This document shows positions 33,604-46,060 of a DNA stretch of 64,000 bases, piece after piece. The DNA is from Anaspis maculata. Its lineage: Eukaryota > Arthropoda > Insecta > Coleoptera > Scraptiidae. The position numbers and the translations under genes are program-made. How positions within the stretch are numbered: position 1 is the first letter of the stretch; each line of letters starts with the position of its first letter. The notes beneath the pieces were generated by a model that was not told where the DNA came from, made no database searches, and saw nothing but the letters and a program-made list of their open reading frames with translations. The stretch lies in NCBI GenBank assembly GCA_949128115.1, contig OX421961.1, positions 121,833,050 through 121,897,049 on the forward strand, written 5' to 3'.

Positions 33604-35131
33604 CCTATTAGTGGGCAAAGTTATTTTTTTCAAAAAATATATGTTTCTCTATCATATTTAAGTAAAAGAGTCTTAAAGAAACACAGCAGAGGCAAAATTT
33701 TTAAAATCAATTCATAGGTCTTTTGTATTTTGGGCGTCCCTTATAAGGGACGCTGCTCATTGTGGATCAAGTTAGTGAAAAGTGAGAAAATTATACAACT
33801 GTAGAATGAAGAAGAATATTTATTGAATAATATCAGTTATAATATATGGGGTAACATCAATAATCTATTTGGTCCTTTATTATCCTTGAAGCACTGCTTG
33901 GGGTGCAACCGCTCAAACCTCCATGTTCTCTGGAGTTCTTGTTGAGCTTCTCGATGAGGGGCCTAATTTTGTGAAGCCAATTCTCTCTGAATTGAAATTA
34001 ATATATTTAAAAAAATAATCAAATCTTTTTAGCCGCATGCTGTTCTGCACTATTTTCTGGACGTCATCGTCGCTGGACCAAAACAGCCTTCTGTTGGGAT
34101 ATTTCCCATACCCCAATAGAAGAAGAATTCCTAAAGATACATATAACTCATTTAGAGTCAATTCCAAGTTGTCGTTTCTTTGTTGAGCATATCTGTTATT
34201 CTCCTTATAATCAAGCTGAGCAGCTATTCATTTGAAAAAGTTTGAAATATTCATATGTAGACTAGAGGCATTAGAGCTGGTCCAAAGATGGTAGTTTGGG
34301 ATCACATTCTATGCATATGTCATTATCTGGGACTTCCGTAGGATTCTGTAGCCATTTTATTTTCACAAGATTCATCTGTGTTATTAGTTACAAAGAGAAA
34401 AACCAGGGGAGAAGTATAAATAGGAAAAATATGTATTTCGATTTTATTGTTAGGCTACCTTCTGGGCGCCCTTGTAGCTCAGATTATGGCAATAAGTCTT
34501 CATTGTCATAGTCATCATGATAATCATCTCTCTCTTCTTCTTTGTTTATCAATTCCACAAGGCTGATTCAAAATACCACGTGGTAAGTGGTAAGTGGATA
34601 TTTCCAACATGTTCATCGTCCGAATGATCACTATCAATGGGTGGCAGAATAAAAATTCGATCAGGAGGTACCACATCGTCATCATCTATGATGTCCAGCA
34701 GTTATGCGAGTGTCAACTTGCGAAAATGTAGACTACAAAATAGTAGTCACAGTGGGCGGCGTCCCTTATAAGGGACATCACATTATTCCTAATATTTTGT
34801 GAAAACTGTACTTCTAAATCACCGTCCAATCAACCGAATCTATCCACTATAGTTATTTTCAAGTAATTCATATGAAAAAACCGCCAAAAGTAGGATGAGA
34901 TTACCCTATAAAGCAAGATACTTACCCTCCACGTTGCGAGGAATAAATTTCAGAATCCATTTTATTGCTGAAACACCAGTTACACTTTTTTACAACAAAC
35001 AACCGCTGAAAACACTTGCCACAAGTCTAGACAATGATATTCGGAGGCGTGCGCTCTGATAAACCCCCATTTATTGAAGTTATTAAAACAAATGGCGTCG
35101 TCCCTTTAAAGGGACGTTGTCCACTAATAGG
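33604..35131 (-). mobile_element. Defective piggyBac-type transposon in ISL2EU transposase
   Basis: TTAA flanks both sides (33600-33603, 35132-35135), the hallmark target of piggyBac. The ends CCTATTAGTGG and CCACTAATAGG are inverse. Subterminal palindromes of the form GTCCCTTATAAGGGAC (near 33735 and 34762) and TCCCTTTAAAGGGA (near 35101) occur at both sides. At 1.53 kb it is internally deleted compared with full piggyBac elements, which are usually larger than 2 kb. Coding remains are on the minus strand. Confidence 0.88.
33913..34700 (-). pseudogene. piggyBac transposase, N-terminal remnants
   Basis: On the minus strand, about 34700-34530 gives an acidic segment, LDIIDDDDVVPPDRIFILPP followed by DSDHSDDEHVG, like the acidic N-terminus of piggyBac transposases. 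Further along, 34167-33913 gives MELTLNELYVSLGILLLLGY, then KYPNRRLFWSSDDDVQKIVQ and SMRLKRFDYFFKYINFN, the typical start of the DDE_Tnp_1_7 domain (GILLLMGYxxLPxxxxYW ... NAMxRxRFxxIxxxLHFND). The catalytic part is absent, so it is non-autonomous. Confidence 0.75.
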
Positions 35132-35469
35132 TTAAACACGTGGCTGCGAGCCTTAATGAAAAACAATGCCAGCTAGTACGACCACTTTCAGTAAAAAAGG
35201 GCGAACAAAAAATTACCAAAACCGAAGTCGAAAAAACAGAAGTGATCGCCGCCTTACGAATTCATGTCGAAAGACTTATTCGAAGAATAAGAGAATTTCA
35301 AATGGTCAAACCACATGCAGTTGTACACCATGATATGATTGGGACAATCGACGATGTTGTCATTATTGTATTTGCTTTGGTAAAGGACCCCGAACACATT
35401 AATACTATGCTTGATCTACGACAATTCAAGAGTAAAAATAATTTTGTTGGATAAACCTCCATTATTAAT

Positions 35470-37297
35470 TTGTCAAATAATGAAGTTTCTAACACGTAAA
35501 CCGTTCAATGATTGAGACGCAGGGCACTGAATGACCACCTGAAAAATTATTTTGCCACTGCGGCTGCAAAAAATTGCAGCACCGCGTTGGTGGATAGTGG
35601 ACGAGAGCCCGCCAAGAAGACAGCCAACCTGCCGTCAACACAAATCGACTTATGTCGAGACTTTTCCGGTTCAGGACCACTGATTTCGCCGCTTCTAAAA
35701 TTTCTGGAGGTTCATACTCGACGTTTTCATAGGAATTCATTCCGGCTTCGTGAATGTAGAAAAATAGAAATTTACAGTGACAGGTACCTGATACATTTTA
35801 TTTGACATCTGACTAAAAATCAAAAGTCATCTCATAAGTCTCCTTGATATGTTGCATTTACGGAAATTGCCACTTCTGGTTGGTTGGAGCCATTGGGTTA
35901 TGAGCTCATAACCCACAGGACGGGGCTTTGGCAGTAAGTTATGAATGCCATTAATTAATCAGAAACGCATAGTTATCATCAGAATTATTTTATAGAAGTA
36001 GATAAAAGCAGTATTGATCTGTGCCATGATCTATCTATACCGAAACTGACGCTCCAAAAATACCGAAAGCGTTGGCAAACAAACCGAGGTCCGGGGCTCC
36101 GCCGATTTAATGAACCCCTAATTATCAAACTTGGCTATAATTTCAGACACCCCGCCCTGGCTGTTCTCCCGCAGTTCATTTTTCAATCGGGTCTCAATTT
36201 TTCACCGCGGAGCCTGTCGTCGTCGCCCCCGAAGAAAGGCGGCGGCGAGCTTTTTTCGACGGATTAAGTCGGCCCGAATTCCCCGGGCTGTTTGGGCAAT
36301 TACCCATACACTAAGAGAAAACCTTTTTTGTCCCCTACACCGACCCCCCGGCACACAATTCGACGGCGTACAATGCATTTTTCAAACCTCGAGTGTACCA
36401 CCATCAACTCGAGTTTTTGCACACCACCAAGCACAAGACCGAAATGATTTATTGCCGGGACGCACCTTGAAGTTCCATCGTTTTTTTATTCGCTTTTCAC
36501 TTTTATCCTTTGGCTGAGCTGCTAGAGCTGACCGTCCGATGCCAACACCGTACAACAATTTTAATAACGACAAGGTGCGGAGGGAGCAGCAGAAGCGATG
36601 AAAATATGTTTCTCGAAGGCTCTTAACGCCGATATTGAGTGGAATTAAACCGTTTCTCGTCCTCTTCTCTCCATCAGGAATATTAATAGGAACGCAACCG
36701 CCAGCCGTTGGGACGATGCTATGCTTTCGGCATTCTCTCCTCTGTTATTTTCGTGCCTTATCAATATTCCACTACTTCACTAAATGCTTCAGGACTAATT
36801 CTACTTCATTTACTCACTCTCTTGCCATTCTGCTACATTTGTTATTAAGCTCTGGGGTGTAGGGCGACGTAATACAATGCGATCTCGTTGGTGTACGTTT
36901 CGCCATCCGTGGTGATGGTGTTAATAAAATTTTCAGCTTGCCAACAACATAACGGGGCGGAAATTTATATTATTTGAATAATTCCGAGAAAATGAGGACG
37001 ACAGGAACGTTTATTGTGGTAATAACAACGAGCGTTGTGTTTTCCATGTATGGAGGGGTGTCGCGCGCGAGGACAATAGATGTGTTTGAAATCAGACTCG
37101 CGATAACTGCTTTCGGAGTTCAGCGTCAAGCACGTTATCCATAAATTTGATCAAAAAATGAACTTCCACATGGATCAATATTCGAAACAAACTACTAACA
37201 CACTGCCAAAATCAATTAACTTGATTGTTTAACTGTTCCCAAAAATTCCGTACTAGAAATTGAATGCTGTAATACAAAACTCAAAATAATCAAACTA
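35470..37297. other. Low-copy stretch, partly GC-rich
   Basis: No transposon arms were seen. 36140-36480 is distinctly CpG- and GC-rich for this window; a 128-codon frame at 36131 there has low-complexity arginine/serine content and no domain, so I do not call it. The stretch may hold regulatory or host intronic DNA. Confidence 0.35.
35894..35915. repeat. 22-bp perfect palindrome
   Basis: TGGGTTATGAG followed directly by CTCATAACCCA, with no spacer. Isolated, in low-copy DNA. It could be a protein-binding site or the collapsed centre of a former foldback. Confidence 0.8.
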
Positions 37298-38727
37298 GTC
37301 CAGGAATTTCAGCTGTTTAAATCGCAAATAGAGGATAAAAATGATAACTAGCCGGATTTTTGTATATAAGCTCAGTTAAGCATGTAGTTCAACATAGTAA
37401 AAGTCCTCAAGAATCCGGAGTCAGCTTCGGCCGTTGTGGCCTCGAGAAGAACTTGAGGGTCAGTTTTTCGCGTATATCTCATGAACAATAGCACTTGGGA
37501 AAAAAGTTCCTGGAAAGAAATTGTTGGAAATTTTATTGTCTACAAGAAAGGTCCAATTTCATCGTCAGTCATCTCCTTCTCCGTCAAAACACAAGAAAAT
37601 AAAAATAATCCAGATGCTCGATGCTGGAGACTGGCATGGACCTTGAGTTTTATGATGGCGGAGTGCCACCTTGTAGAGGTGTTGTTTGATCCACTCTCTT
37701 TCGGTTGAAACTTGAAGCCATCAAGACGAACTATGCCGGCGGCATATACAGGGTGAAATGAAAATAAAAAGTCGAACATTTGTACCTCGAGAACCAAAAT
37801 AGGTGAAGACATGTAAATCGCCATAAATAATTCTGATTTCATGGTCATGAAGTCGTCGTAAACTTGAATTGAATATCTTGAGCCGTTCTTGAAATATCTT
37901 CAAAAGACTGAAGTTGTTACCAAAAAAAAAATATATTTTCGTCTACTTATCAGAAAAAAAGTTGAGTGTGTTTTTTCTAAAATTAGTTGGCCTAGAGAGG
38001 GCTTTTCACTGTAATTTCATTTTAAATGTAATTTATCATTGTTTCGATTCAAAACACCAAGTTTCGATTCAAGATCTGAAGAATGACTGATATACGGAAA
38101 ACTATTTTTTTTCGTAACGACTTCAGTCTTCTGAAGATATTTCAGAAACGGCTCAACATATTTGATTTAAGTTCACGACGACTTCATGGTCATGAAATTA
38201 GAAATATTTTTGGCGATTTACATGTCTTCACCTATTTTGGTTCTTGAGGTACATTTGTTCAACTTTTTATTTTTATGTCACCCTGTATATGCCGCCGGCA
38301 TAGTTGGTATTGATGGCATTAAGTTTCAATCAAAAGAGAATGGATCGAACAACACCTTTACCAAGTGGCACCCTACCATCATAAAACACAAGGTCCGTAC
38401 AGTCTTCGGCATCAAGCATCTGGACTATTTAGCTTTTCTTGTGTGTTGACGAAGGAATGGACTGATGATGGAATATGTAAGGACCTTTCTTGTAGACAAG
38501 ACAATTTCCAACAATTTAGCTCCAAGTGCTGTTCCTCCAAGTGCCATCGTTTACGAGATAAACACGAAAAACTGATCCTCAAGTTCTTCTCGAGGCCACA
38601 ACGGCCGAAGCTCACATCGGATTCTTGAGGACTTTTACTATGTTGAACTACATGCTTAACTGAGCTTATATACAAAAATCCGGCTAGTTATAATTTTTGT
38701 TCGCTATTTTTTCTATAATTCCTGGAC
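37298..38727. repeat. Foldback element with a second nested pair of ends
   Basis: TA-bordered ends GTCCAGGAATT. Arms are inverse through ATAACTAGCCGGATTTTTGT, CATGTAGTTCAACATAGTAA and AAGTTCTTCTCGAGGCC. A second pair, CAGGGTGAAATGAAAATAA, lies at 37749 and ends at 38285. Collapsing it to one TA gives CTATGCCGGCGGCATA-TA and the exact inverse. 23220-23440 is a one-armed relative. Confidence 0.9.
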
Positions 38728-38729
38728 TA

Positions 38730-38905
38730 AACATTTTTCTATTCTTTTCAATGTCACTTTTTCGCCTTTTAAATCAAAATTTTCATGAATCAACAATCAT
38801 CGCTAACCCACCCGAGGAAGCCCCAAATTAGGGGCGGAACGTTGTGCGTTAAAAAAAAATTCTACTCATTGTCCTTAAACCCTCAAAATTCGCCGAACTA
38901 TAATA
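38730..38905 (+). mobile_element. 5'-truncated copy of the 11072 retroposon
   Basis: Matches 11167-11343 nearly base for base (CACTTTTTCGCCTTTTAAAT, ACAATCATCGCTAACCCACC, CAAAATTCGCCGAACTATAA) but lacks the left end, as in retroposition with 5' truncation. It starts just after the TA closing the 37298 foldback. The hammerhead-like loop lies at 38810-38850, with GGAAC for GAAA. Confidence 0.7.
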
Positions 38906-41670
38906 ATAAAACTCATAGTAACCACTAAACCATTCCCACTTTATTGGTGAATAATTGAATAGATGTATTAACAGCCAATAGGAGAGCGATAGAGCGAATA
39001 AAAATATACTGGATGAAAAAATTAAATTGAGCGTCCAGCCAGTAAAGGTCAATTGATCAGTCTCTTCGTAATTGTCGCATATCAACTGATCAATCTTTTC
39101 GAAATTCCCGCATCACCGGTGTAGCAGATGGAACAGATCCCCCAGCCAAGTTCCACAATGATAAATTATTTCGGTTCCAATGCTCTTTACAAAAGGTATA
39201 AAATAAATCTCATTCGAAAATATCCCCGGGAACACTTCAGCACTGTCTCTGTATACTGGTGCGGTTCCCGCACTAATTCCGTTTCAATATAAAAAGTGTT
39301 GATGCAATTCCAATCGCAAGATTGATCCGTTCTTTCTTCCCACTTCCCACACAGTTCCCACACACACACCACCTCACACCAGCAGCATCCTATCGAATTT
39401 CCATTTGTCCAAATTGGGAATGCCGAACCGAGAACGAAATACAAAAAAAAATAAGCATTCAAATTAGATTTTGTGCGACGCTGCTCTGAATGAAATATCG
39501 CAATCATGTCAATATTCCGGGCCAATAATGTCGGCATATTTTGGGATTTATTGCATTCCGACATTGTACCCACACATGCTGCTGATGCTCGAGTGAGTGC
39601 TTATATAGTGAGTGCCGTGATGCGGGGAGCGGGAACATTGGGCATGCAGCATGGAACAAAAAACCAGGAAAAATATTTTTGTGGAATGAGAATGGGAATG
39701 GCACATTTTTATTATACCTTTTCCGGCGGCGAGACGATGGCATCAAAATGTTGCGCCGGAAGTTATACACCGCATATCTCGTAAAACTCTCCGTAAAAGT
39801 CATAAAATACGAATGTATCTCTAAACTATACACTTACACACACCATCTTTCCAGGATTCCAGGACGCAATCGGCATTCTGGTTACGGTGCTTTATTACGG
39901 TTTTATTTACTCGCAGAGTTGACAGCCCAGCGCTGCTAAGAGGTTTCAAGAAATAATAATCTGGGAAATGCGCGTCTTTGGCAGCCGTTCTTCCGAGGAT
40001 GACGATGGTGTCGTTCTTGGAAATATTGCGATTCCACCCCAACTTTCGTCGCGTTTGTGAAGTATTTATGCCTATTTATTATTAACCAATATAACGCTGG
40101 CTTCCGCGGGGAGAAATCAAAAGGAGCCGACTATTCCAAAGATTTCTAAACAACTTCATCTGTTACTCCTTCAAGTTTTATGGCTTGCGACCTCCGAGAA
40201 CCCAGTGCTTTGTTGCTCAAAACCGAAACGATTTTTCAACTTCGACCCTTCCACTCTTGTCAATTAATTAGCCTATAGCAACAGCACAAGTCATTTAATC
40301 GGGGCGTTTATCCGCTTCTGACTAAGCCGTACTCCTGCCTAAAAATCTTGAAAAATTTATACATATTCAAGAATGATCTATTAAGAGACAAATTGATTTT
40401 TCTTTAATAATTTTACCCCCAAACCGGATTTCAGGGGTGATTCACATGCCGGTTACTTTTCATTGAGCCTTATTCCTTTCTAAACTTGAGTCAATTCCTA
40501 ACCTGAAGCTCAGCTTCAATATGAAACTCAACCATTCAAAATCAGGAAACTTTTTTCGGAGATCGTCTTGTTATCAGAAGACGAAACATTTGCAAAACGT
40601 TTTGAGCAATAAGTAAGCATACAACGTCTTCCATGAACGAACAATTTTATTACAATATTCTTCCACGTTGGTTGTGCAAAAAACTCACCCTAAGTACCAC
40701 CGTAAATTTCCATTATTTCGAATATGATATTCGAATGGTCGAAAGGGTGATAACTGTGTGTGTTGGATGTGCCTGCTGCATGAGTGAATTTCCTAATTAG
40801 GTCACTGTGCACTGTGATGAGATGTCACATGATGGAAAAGTACACACACACATGTCGTAGACTCTTTGGCCAGTCATCATCACGTAAAAATTTAATTTGC
40901 TTCGTGTCAGCTACACTTATCTGCAAGTAACATGTTGCGCTATCAATCCCAGCGGAGCCTGGATTGGGGTTGCAATTCCCCTAATGTAGCAATTCACAGG
41001 ACAACAGGAAAGTTTTTCCCAATTTGTGTTGGCAGGTAGCCACAATCTCATGCGGTTGTGCATTTTCCTATTGGCTGCTCTACGTAAATTTGTCACCTAA
41101 TCTTCAAGCTATATTTGCTTTTTCTAATGAGCAAAGTAAGTTCAACTGTGGTGAAGAAATAAGACGAACAAATGGTGGAAGGACCAGACTAACAAGTACA
41201 AGATGTTGAAGGACAAGAACAAGAAATACTATGGTTTGGAAAAAGTCATGAAGAATATAAAAGGTTCGTAATTTAAAATATCATTGGAAATAAATGAAAA
41301 GTCAAAAGGGCCGTCTCCTTGAAAGGTCTCGAGAACAGCAATATTAGAGAAGTTCCTGCCATTTATCAAGACCGACTTCTGTCCCTGACGAATTCTGAAA
41401 TCAAGCTACTCCCCTGAAAGTAAAAGATCAGCCCTTGGATTACTTCTTTTCACTGAAGAGTAAACTCATGGTGTGGAGACTGGTGAGCAAAAAAAAAATC
41501 ACGTCACTGTCATGTCAACATCAGAAAACGATTCCTTAGGAGATGAGTACATCCCAGCACTTCTTCGGTATTAGCACCACCTAGTAGAGAACTCCTAAGA
41601 AAACTATCGTCCTGGGATATTGGTAGTCAAGACAAAAGGGACGCGGGATCGTCTAACGTCTAAGTTGCTA
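38906..41670. other. Low-copy stretch with one hammerhead-like loop
   Basis: No large inverted repeats or recognisable domains. Competing short frames at 39187-39940 overlap on both strands and have no domain. A degenerate copy of the GAAAC stem-loop sits at 40556-40595. Confidence 0.4.
40556..40595 (+). ncRNA. Hammerhead-like stem-loop, degenerate copy
   Basis: GTCTT / AAGAC stem, then GAAAC, followed about 55 bases later by CAATTTTATTACAAT, which parallels the sequence after the 8301 copy (GAATTTTATTACCTC). The upstream core reads CGGAGAT rather than CUGANGA, so it is probably inactive. Confidence 0.35.
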
Positions 41671-42776
41671 GTTTTTTCAACAAAAAACTGCTGATGTCAT
41701 TTCTCGCAACTCCGAAGACACCTGGCGACGTTTACTCACAATGTCATATTCTATTCAATCAGTCCCTAAAAAGTCCAACGAAGTGTTGAACCCCAGTACT
41801 TGGGTAAAGAAGAATATTTTCAACACAAACAACAAACCTTGGGAAAATTTCGTTCAAACAGTGAGGAATCCTTCAAAGTTGCAGTCAGTCAATCTTGGAA
41901 AGAAAATTGAAGCTAAGTTAGTTGACGCTGATACCCGTGGGCCTCTGAGACTTTTAACATCAGAAGACAGTATTACGCCTAATGATCAACCAACTCTCAT
42001 TTCTCTCCGAGACCCGCCCCATCCGGAGCCAACCTTTCACCCCGTTGCACCACAACCGTCCCCCGTAATCATCACAGAAGAACAACTCCAAAGATGTATT
42101 TCAACTTTTCCACCTGGTTCGGCTGGTGGGTTGGATGGTCTTAGGCCACAAATTTTGAAAGATTTCATTGCTAAGTCAAAAGGCAATCCAGGAAGTATTC
42201 TCCTTAAAACAATAACTGAATTTGTTCAACTCGTTGTTAAAGGAAAAGTTCCTGAGATCATACGTCCAATTTTCTACGGAGGATCCTTAACAGCTTTGAA
42301 AAAGAAAACAGGTGGAATAAGGCCGATTGCTGTTGAAGCCGCAGAATTGTGGCTAAAAAACTAGCTGCCCAAATTATTCCATCTTTGGCAGTAGACCTCG
42401 CCCCTCATCGATTGGGAGTTGGAGTTTGAGTCAGAGATGGAGCCGAAGCTGGAGCACACGCTGCTCGATTTTATTTCAACGCTCGCCACACAACAAAAGC
42501 ATTTTCAAAATTAGATTTTTCTAATGCCTTCAACGAATTGAGACGAAATTCAATCATCACTGCAGTCAAAGAATCCAACCCAGGGATGATACCGTTCATC
42601 AGTCAAGCCTTCAACTCTATTTTTTCAAGAACACCTCATCTCTTCCCGATGTGGTATTCAACAGGGTGATCCTCTTGGGCCAGGCCTATTTACAATCGCT
42701 GATGAGCCCGACGTCGTCCTGCAGATCTTACAAAATGTGTCAGAGGCTGCTCGCAAACTTGGACTGAAGCTTAATA

Positions 42777-44364
42777 GCCCAGGCGCCAGGGAAAACAATA
42801 AGGAAATAATTGTTTCCTGGCTGGAAACTAGCTTAAAACGATCTGTGTAGCTTAGGTTTTGACATACTAGTTTCCCCCCTTCCGGAAATGTCGGCGTCAT
42901 GTCGCCATCATCAACAAGAAGTGCACCAGCGTGATTTTTGCTGAATATCATAATTTTGGGTCATCTGACAGCAAAAGATGTAAGGAGTCATTTTGAAGCC
43001 TATGAAATTCCCTACAGTTTGGTTTTTCAATCAATTCTCTGCGACCTATGGTCTTTGAGATAGAGCTTCTGGAAGCGAGAGTCATTGTCGTGAAAGCTCC
43101 ATGGCCACTTGACTCGAAAAACTAAAATGTCGATGTGACAAAAAAAATTTCAAAATGAGATTACTCGAGAATTCTTTATGCTATAGTTGCGGTGATGGTC
43201 TTAAACTCTTCCACTTGAACCGTAGATTACGAATATTGAATAGTCAAAAACGTCACATTGTACATATACAGGGTGTACTACGGGAATCAAATCAGAACAG
43301 AAAAGTTTGACATATTTCTTCGATATAGCCTATGCGAAACTCCAAGCACTTATCACGTGTCCAATATCAATATGCATTGCTCTGTAAGCTTTACTTGATA
43401 CACTTAAGAAGTGGTCAGCTCACAGCTTTCCTGTAAAATGTTTTGAAGGTCCTCTGAAATCATCAAAATTTACAGTAGCAAGAAATGTATGTAACAGTAT
43501 ATTATATACCAAGGAACCAAAGTGAATTTTTGATCCCTTGGGTGAAGTTTGTTGCTCGAGGGCTTTTTGGGCTCAAATCCTCAAATCAAAAATTCACTTT
43601 GGTCCCTTGGTATATAATATACTGTTATATACATTCCTTGGTACTGAATTTTTAATATTTTGATGATTTCAGAGGGCCTTCAAAACATTTTACAGTAAAG
43701 CTGTGAGCTGACCACTTCTTTAGTGTCGTATTAGGTGAAGCTTATAGAGCAAATCCATATTGATATTGGACTCGTGTTAGGTGCTTAGAGTGTCGCATAT
43801 AGGCTAAATCGAAGAAATATGTAAAATTCCTCTGATCTGATTTGATTCCCTCAGTACACCCTATATATGTACAATGTGACGTTTTTGACTTTTCTATATT
43901 TGTAATCAACGGTTCAAGAGAAAGAGTTTGAGACCATCACCGCAACTATAGCATGAAGGATTCTCGAGAAATCTCATTTTGAATTTTTTTTGTCACATCG
44001 ACATTTTAGTTTTCCGAGTCAAGTGGCCATGGAGCTTTTACGACAATGCCTCTCGTGTCCAGAAGCTCTATCTCAAAAACCATAAGTCGCAGAAAGGTCA
44101 TTTAAAAACTATTCCATAGGGAATTTCATTGGTTTCAAAATGACTTCCTATATCTTTTGCTGTCAGATGGCCTAAAATCAAGATATTCGGCAGAAACCAC
44201 GCTGATGCACTTCTTGTTGATGATGGCGACATGACGCCGACATTTCCGAAAGGGGGGGAATTAGTATGTCAAAACCTAAGCCACACAGATCGTTTTAAGC
44301 TAGTTTCCAGACAGGAAACAATTATCTCCTTATTGAGCTGATTTTTGCTCCCTGGCGCCTGGGC
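42777..44364. repeat. Foldback element inside the RT gene, with nested second ends
   Basis: TA-bordered (42775-42776, 44365-44366), ends GCCCAGGCGCCAGGG. Inner pair CAGGGTGTACT at 43269 with its inverse ending at 43863. Collapsing the inner part gives TTGTACATA-TA-TATGTACAA, a perfect palindrome. Shares a subterminal box, TCTGCGACCTATGGT...GAGCTTCTGGAAG, with the foldback at 62891. Confidence 0.9.
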
Positions 44365-44963
44365 TATAACTCCTCAAAGTGCGAATTGGCCATTTTAGGT
44401 GGAGAACTCAAAGACGATGATATAATTGGAAATTTTCGGAATATTCTCCCTGACCTGAAGCTGATCGACAAAAAATCTGCAAGTTTATTAGGAGCTCATC
44501 TTACTGATGAAGCCATATCAACAGTTTTTGAAACTAAGTCTAATAGAATTTGTGGTGTAACTGAAAGCAAAATAAAAGTACCTAAGTCGAATCAACTCAA
44601 AATCTTTGCATCCAGGTTGGAATGGATCTCATCTCATTCTGCATATTACCTGCTGAAAGTGTCACTTTCAACACCACGTCTGGTGTATTTCCTACGAGTT
44701 TCGCCATCTTGGAGAAAACATGATTGTCTTCAGCACTGTGACTTTCTTCTAAAGTCTAGCTTGGAAAATATCTTCAATTGTTCACTTATCCTAGACACAT
44801 GGAAACAGTCTTCTCTCCCGATTAATATGAGCGGGATGCTATAAGACACGTAGAAGACACTGCGCTCCCAGCTTTCTTATCTTCGTTCCATTCCAGTCAA
44901 GATCCGATAACCCTACTACTACCACCAGGAGTAACTGATGCCGACTTAATAGTGGGGGCACTA

Positions 44964-46060
44964 GGTGAAAGAACCTTGCAAATGGTGATGAAAGCATGAA
45001 CATCGGTACACATACTCAAAATGAGCACCTCTCTTAGATAAGAGGTGGAGCCACGCCTAATTTTCACCGGAAGGGGGCTCGGGGGGCTCCTGAAAGTTTA
45101 AGGTGCTAGGGCTCCCACCAAACCGCTCATCAGTTCGTTTTATCAATTAAAAAGTAAACTCATGATTATATCGTAAAAATTAACGACGTTTATCGCCTTG
45201 TCCCGCGAATTTTTCATGATGAAAAAAAATAAGTTCCTGAAACACTATCAGAATTTTTCTTCTGTGATGCTACTATCCACTCTCGACTGGGGCAATTAGG
45301 TTCCTACACAGCATGCGCGGAGTGTATACACGTTATTCCAATATTATGACACAATTTCAATAATCAAAAATTTGACTGAACCGAGAAAATACCCTGCATC
45401 GTGTATACACTCCGCGCATGCTGTGTAGGAACCTAATTGCCCCGGTCGAGAGTGGATAGTAGCATCACAGAAGAAAAATTCTGATAGTGTTTCAGGACTT
45501 ACTCCACGTTCAATCGCACGCGTTACTTCTAAAGAAGGGTTCAGGGTATGCATTGCTGGAAGGAATTCAGTCATTTCGATTCAGAACATTGGAAAAATTC
45601 TGTTTGAACTTAGTGTTGAAAATAGCTTACTCTTTGGAATGCCCCTGTTCAAGAAGATACACCATCCAAATTTTGACTCCACAAACGAATTCAGAGGATA
45701 CGAATTTGTGGGAAACAACGTGTTGCACATCTCCTTATTAATTCTTTGTAGGTGAAAATAAAATAAAACCAATTTGTGTGTTCTGCCGAAGAACTTATTT
45801 GTTTTCATCATGAAAAATTCCCGGGACAAGGCGATAAACGTCGTCAATTTTTACGATATATTCATGAGTTTCCTTTTTAATTGATAAAACGAACTGATAA
45901 GCGGTTTGGTGGGAGCCCTAGCACCTCAAACTTTCAGGAGCCCCCCGAGCCCCCTTCCGGTGAAAATTCGGCGTGGCTCCACCTCTTATCCAAGAGAGGT
46001 GCTCATTCCGAGTACGTGTACCGAATTTCATGCTTTCATCACCATTTGCAAGGTTCATCC
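44964..46060. repeat. Foldback element inside the RT gene
   Basis: TA-bordered (44962-44963, 46061-46062). Arms (about 260 bp) are inverse: CCTTGCAAATGGTGATGAAA, GAGGTGGAGCCACGCC, CCGGAAGGGGGCTCGGGGGG. The middle is not palindromic: it holds a smaller foldback at 45232 and about 290 bp (45502-45790) with an open frame (RVTSKEGFRVCIAGRNSVIS ...) of no recognised family. Confidence 0.88.
45232..45499. repeat. Small foldback inside the 44964 element
   Basis: TA-bordered. AGTTCCTGAAACACTATCAG at the left and its inverse at the right; the stem is almost perfect through GTGTATACACTCCGCGCATG, about 98 bp per arm. Confidence 0.92.

Larger units (their letters stand above)
33100..35460 (+). pseudogene. 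ISL2EU-type (DDE_4) transposase split by a piggyBac
   Basis: Harbinger-related nuclease of the ISL2EU group. Decayed pieces before the insertion include TRIDCFEIEIQKSS (first acidic box), TAKYLVSCTPNDLINFVPPG and FGDRAINVEI, then LDVIPEGSVVMADRGF (second D in ADRG). After the insertion the frame resumes: AASLNEKQCQLVRPLSVKKG, EVIAALRIHVERLIRRIREF (third acid, E of HVER) and DDVVIIVFALV, stopping at 35452. Removing the insert with one TTAA makes the ADRGF line continuous with the downstream part. Several frameshifts and stops lie between 33100 and 33560. An open frame at 32872-33294 (serine-rich, SSSSESFNSSESQQSSS) may be part of the N-terminal linker; that is uncertain. Confidence 0.75.

Noticed and set aside
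34462..34510. tRNA-like GTAGCTCAGA stretch (A-box resemblance)
   Set aside because: No B-box, no acceptor stem or cloverleaf; it lies within the piggyBac remnant.
36131..36517. 128-codon plus-strand frame
   Set aside because: Arg/Ser/Pro-biased translation typical of GC-rich non-coding DNA, no domain, opposing frames overlap.
39187..39940. Cluster of overlapping 70-130 codon frames on both strands
   Set aside because: Mutually exclusive frames without domains; no splice or family evidence favours any of them.
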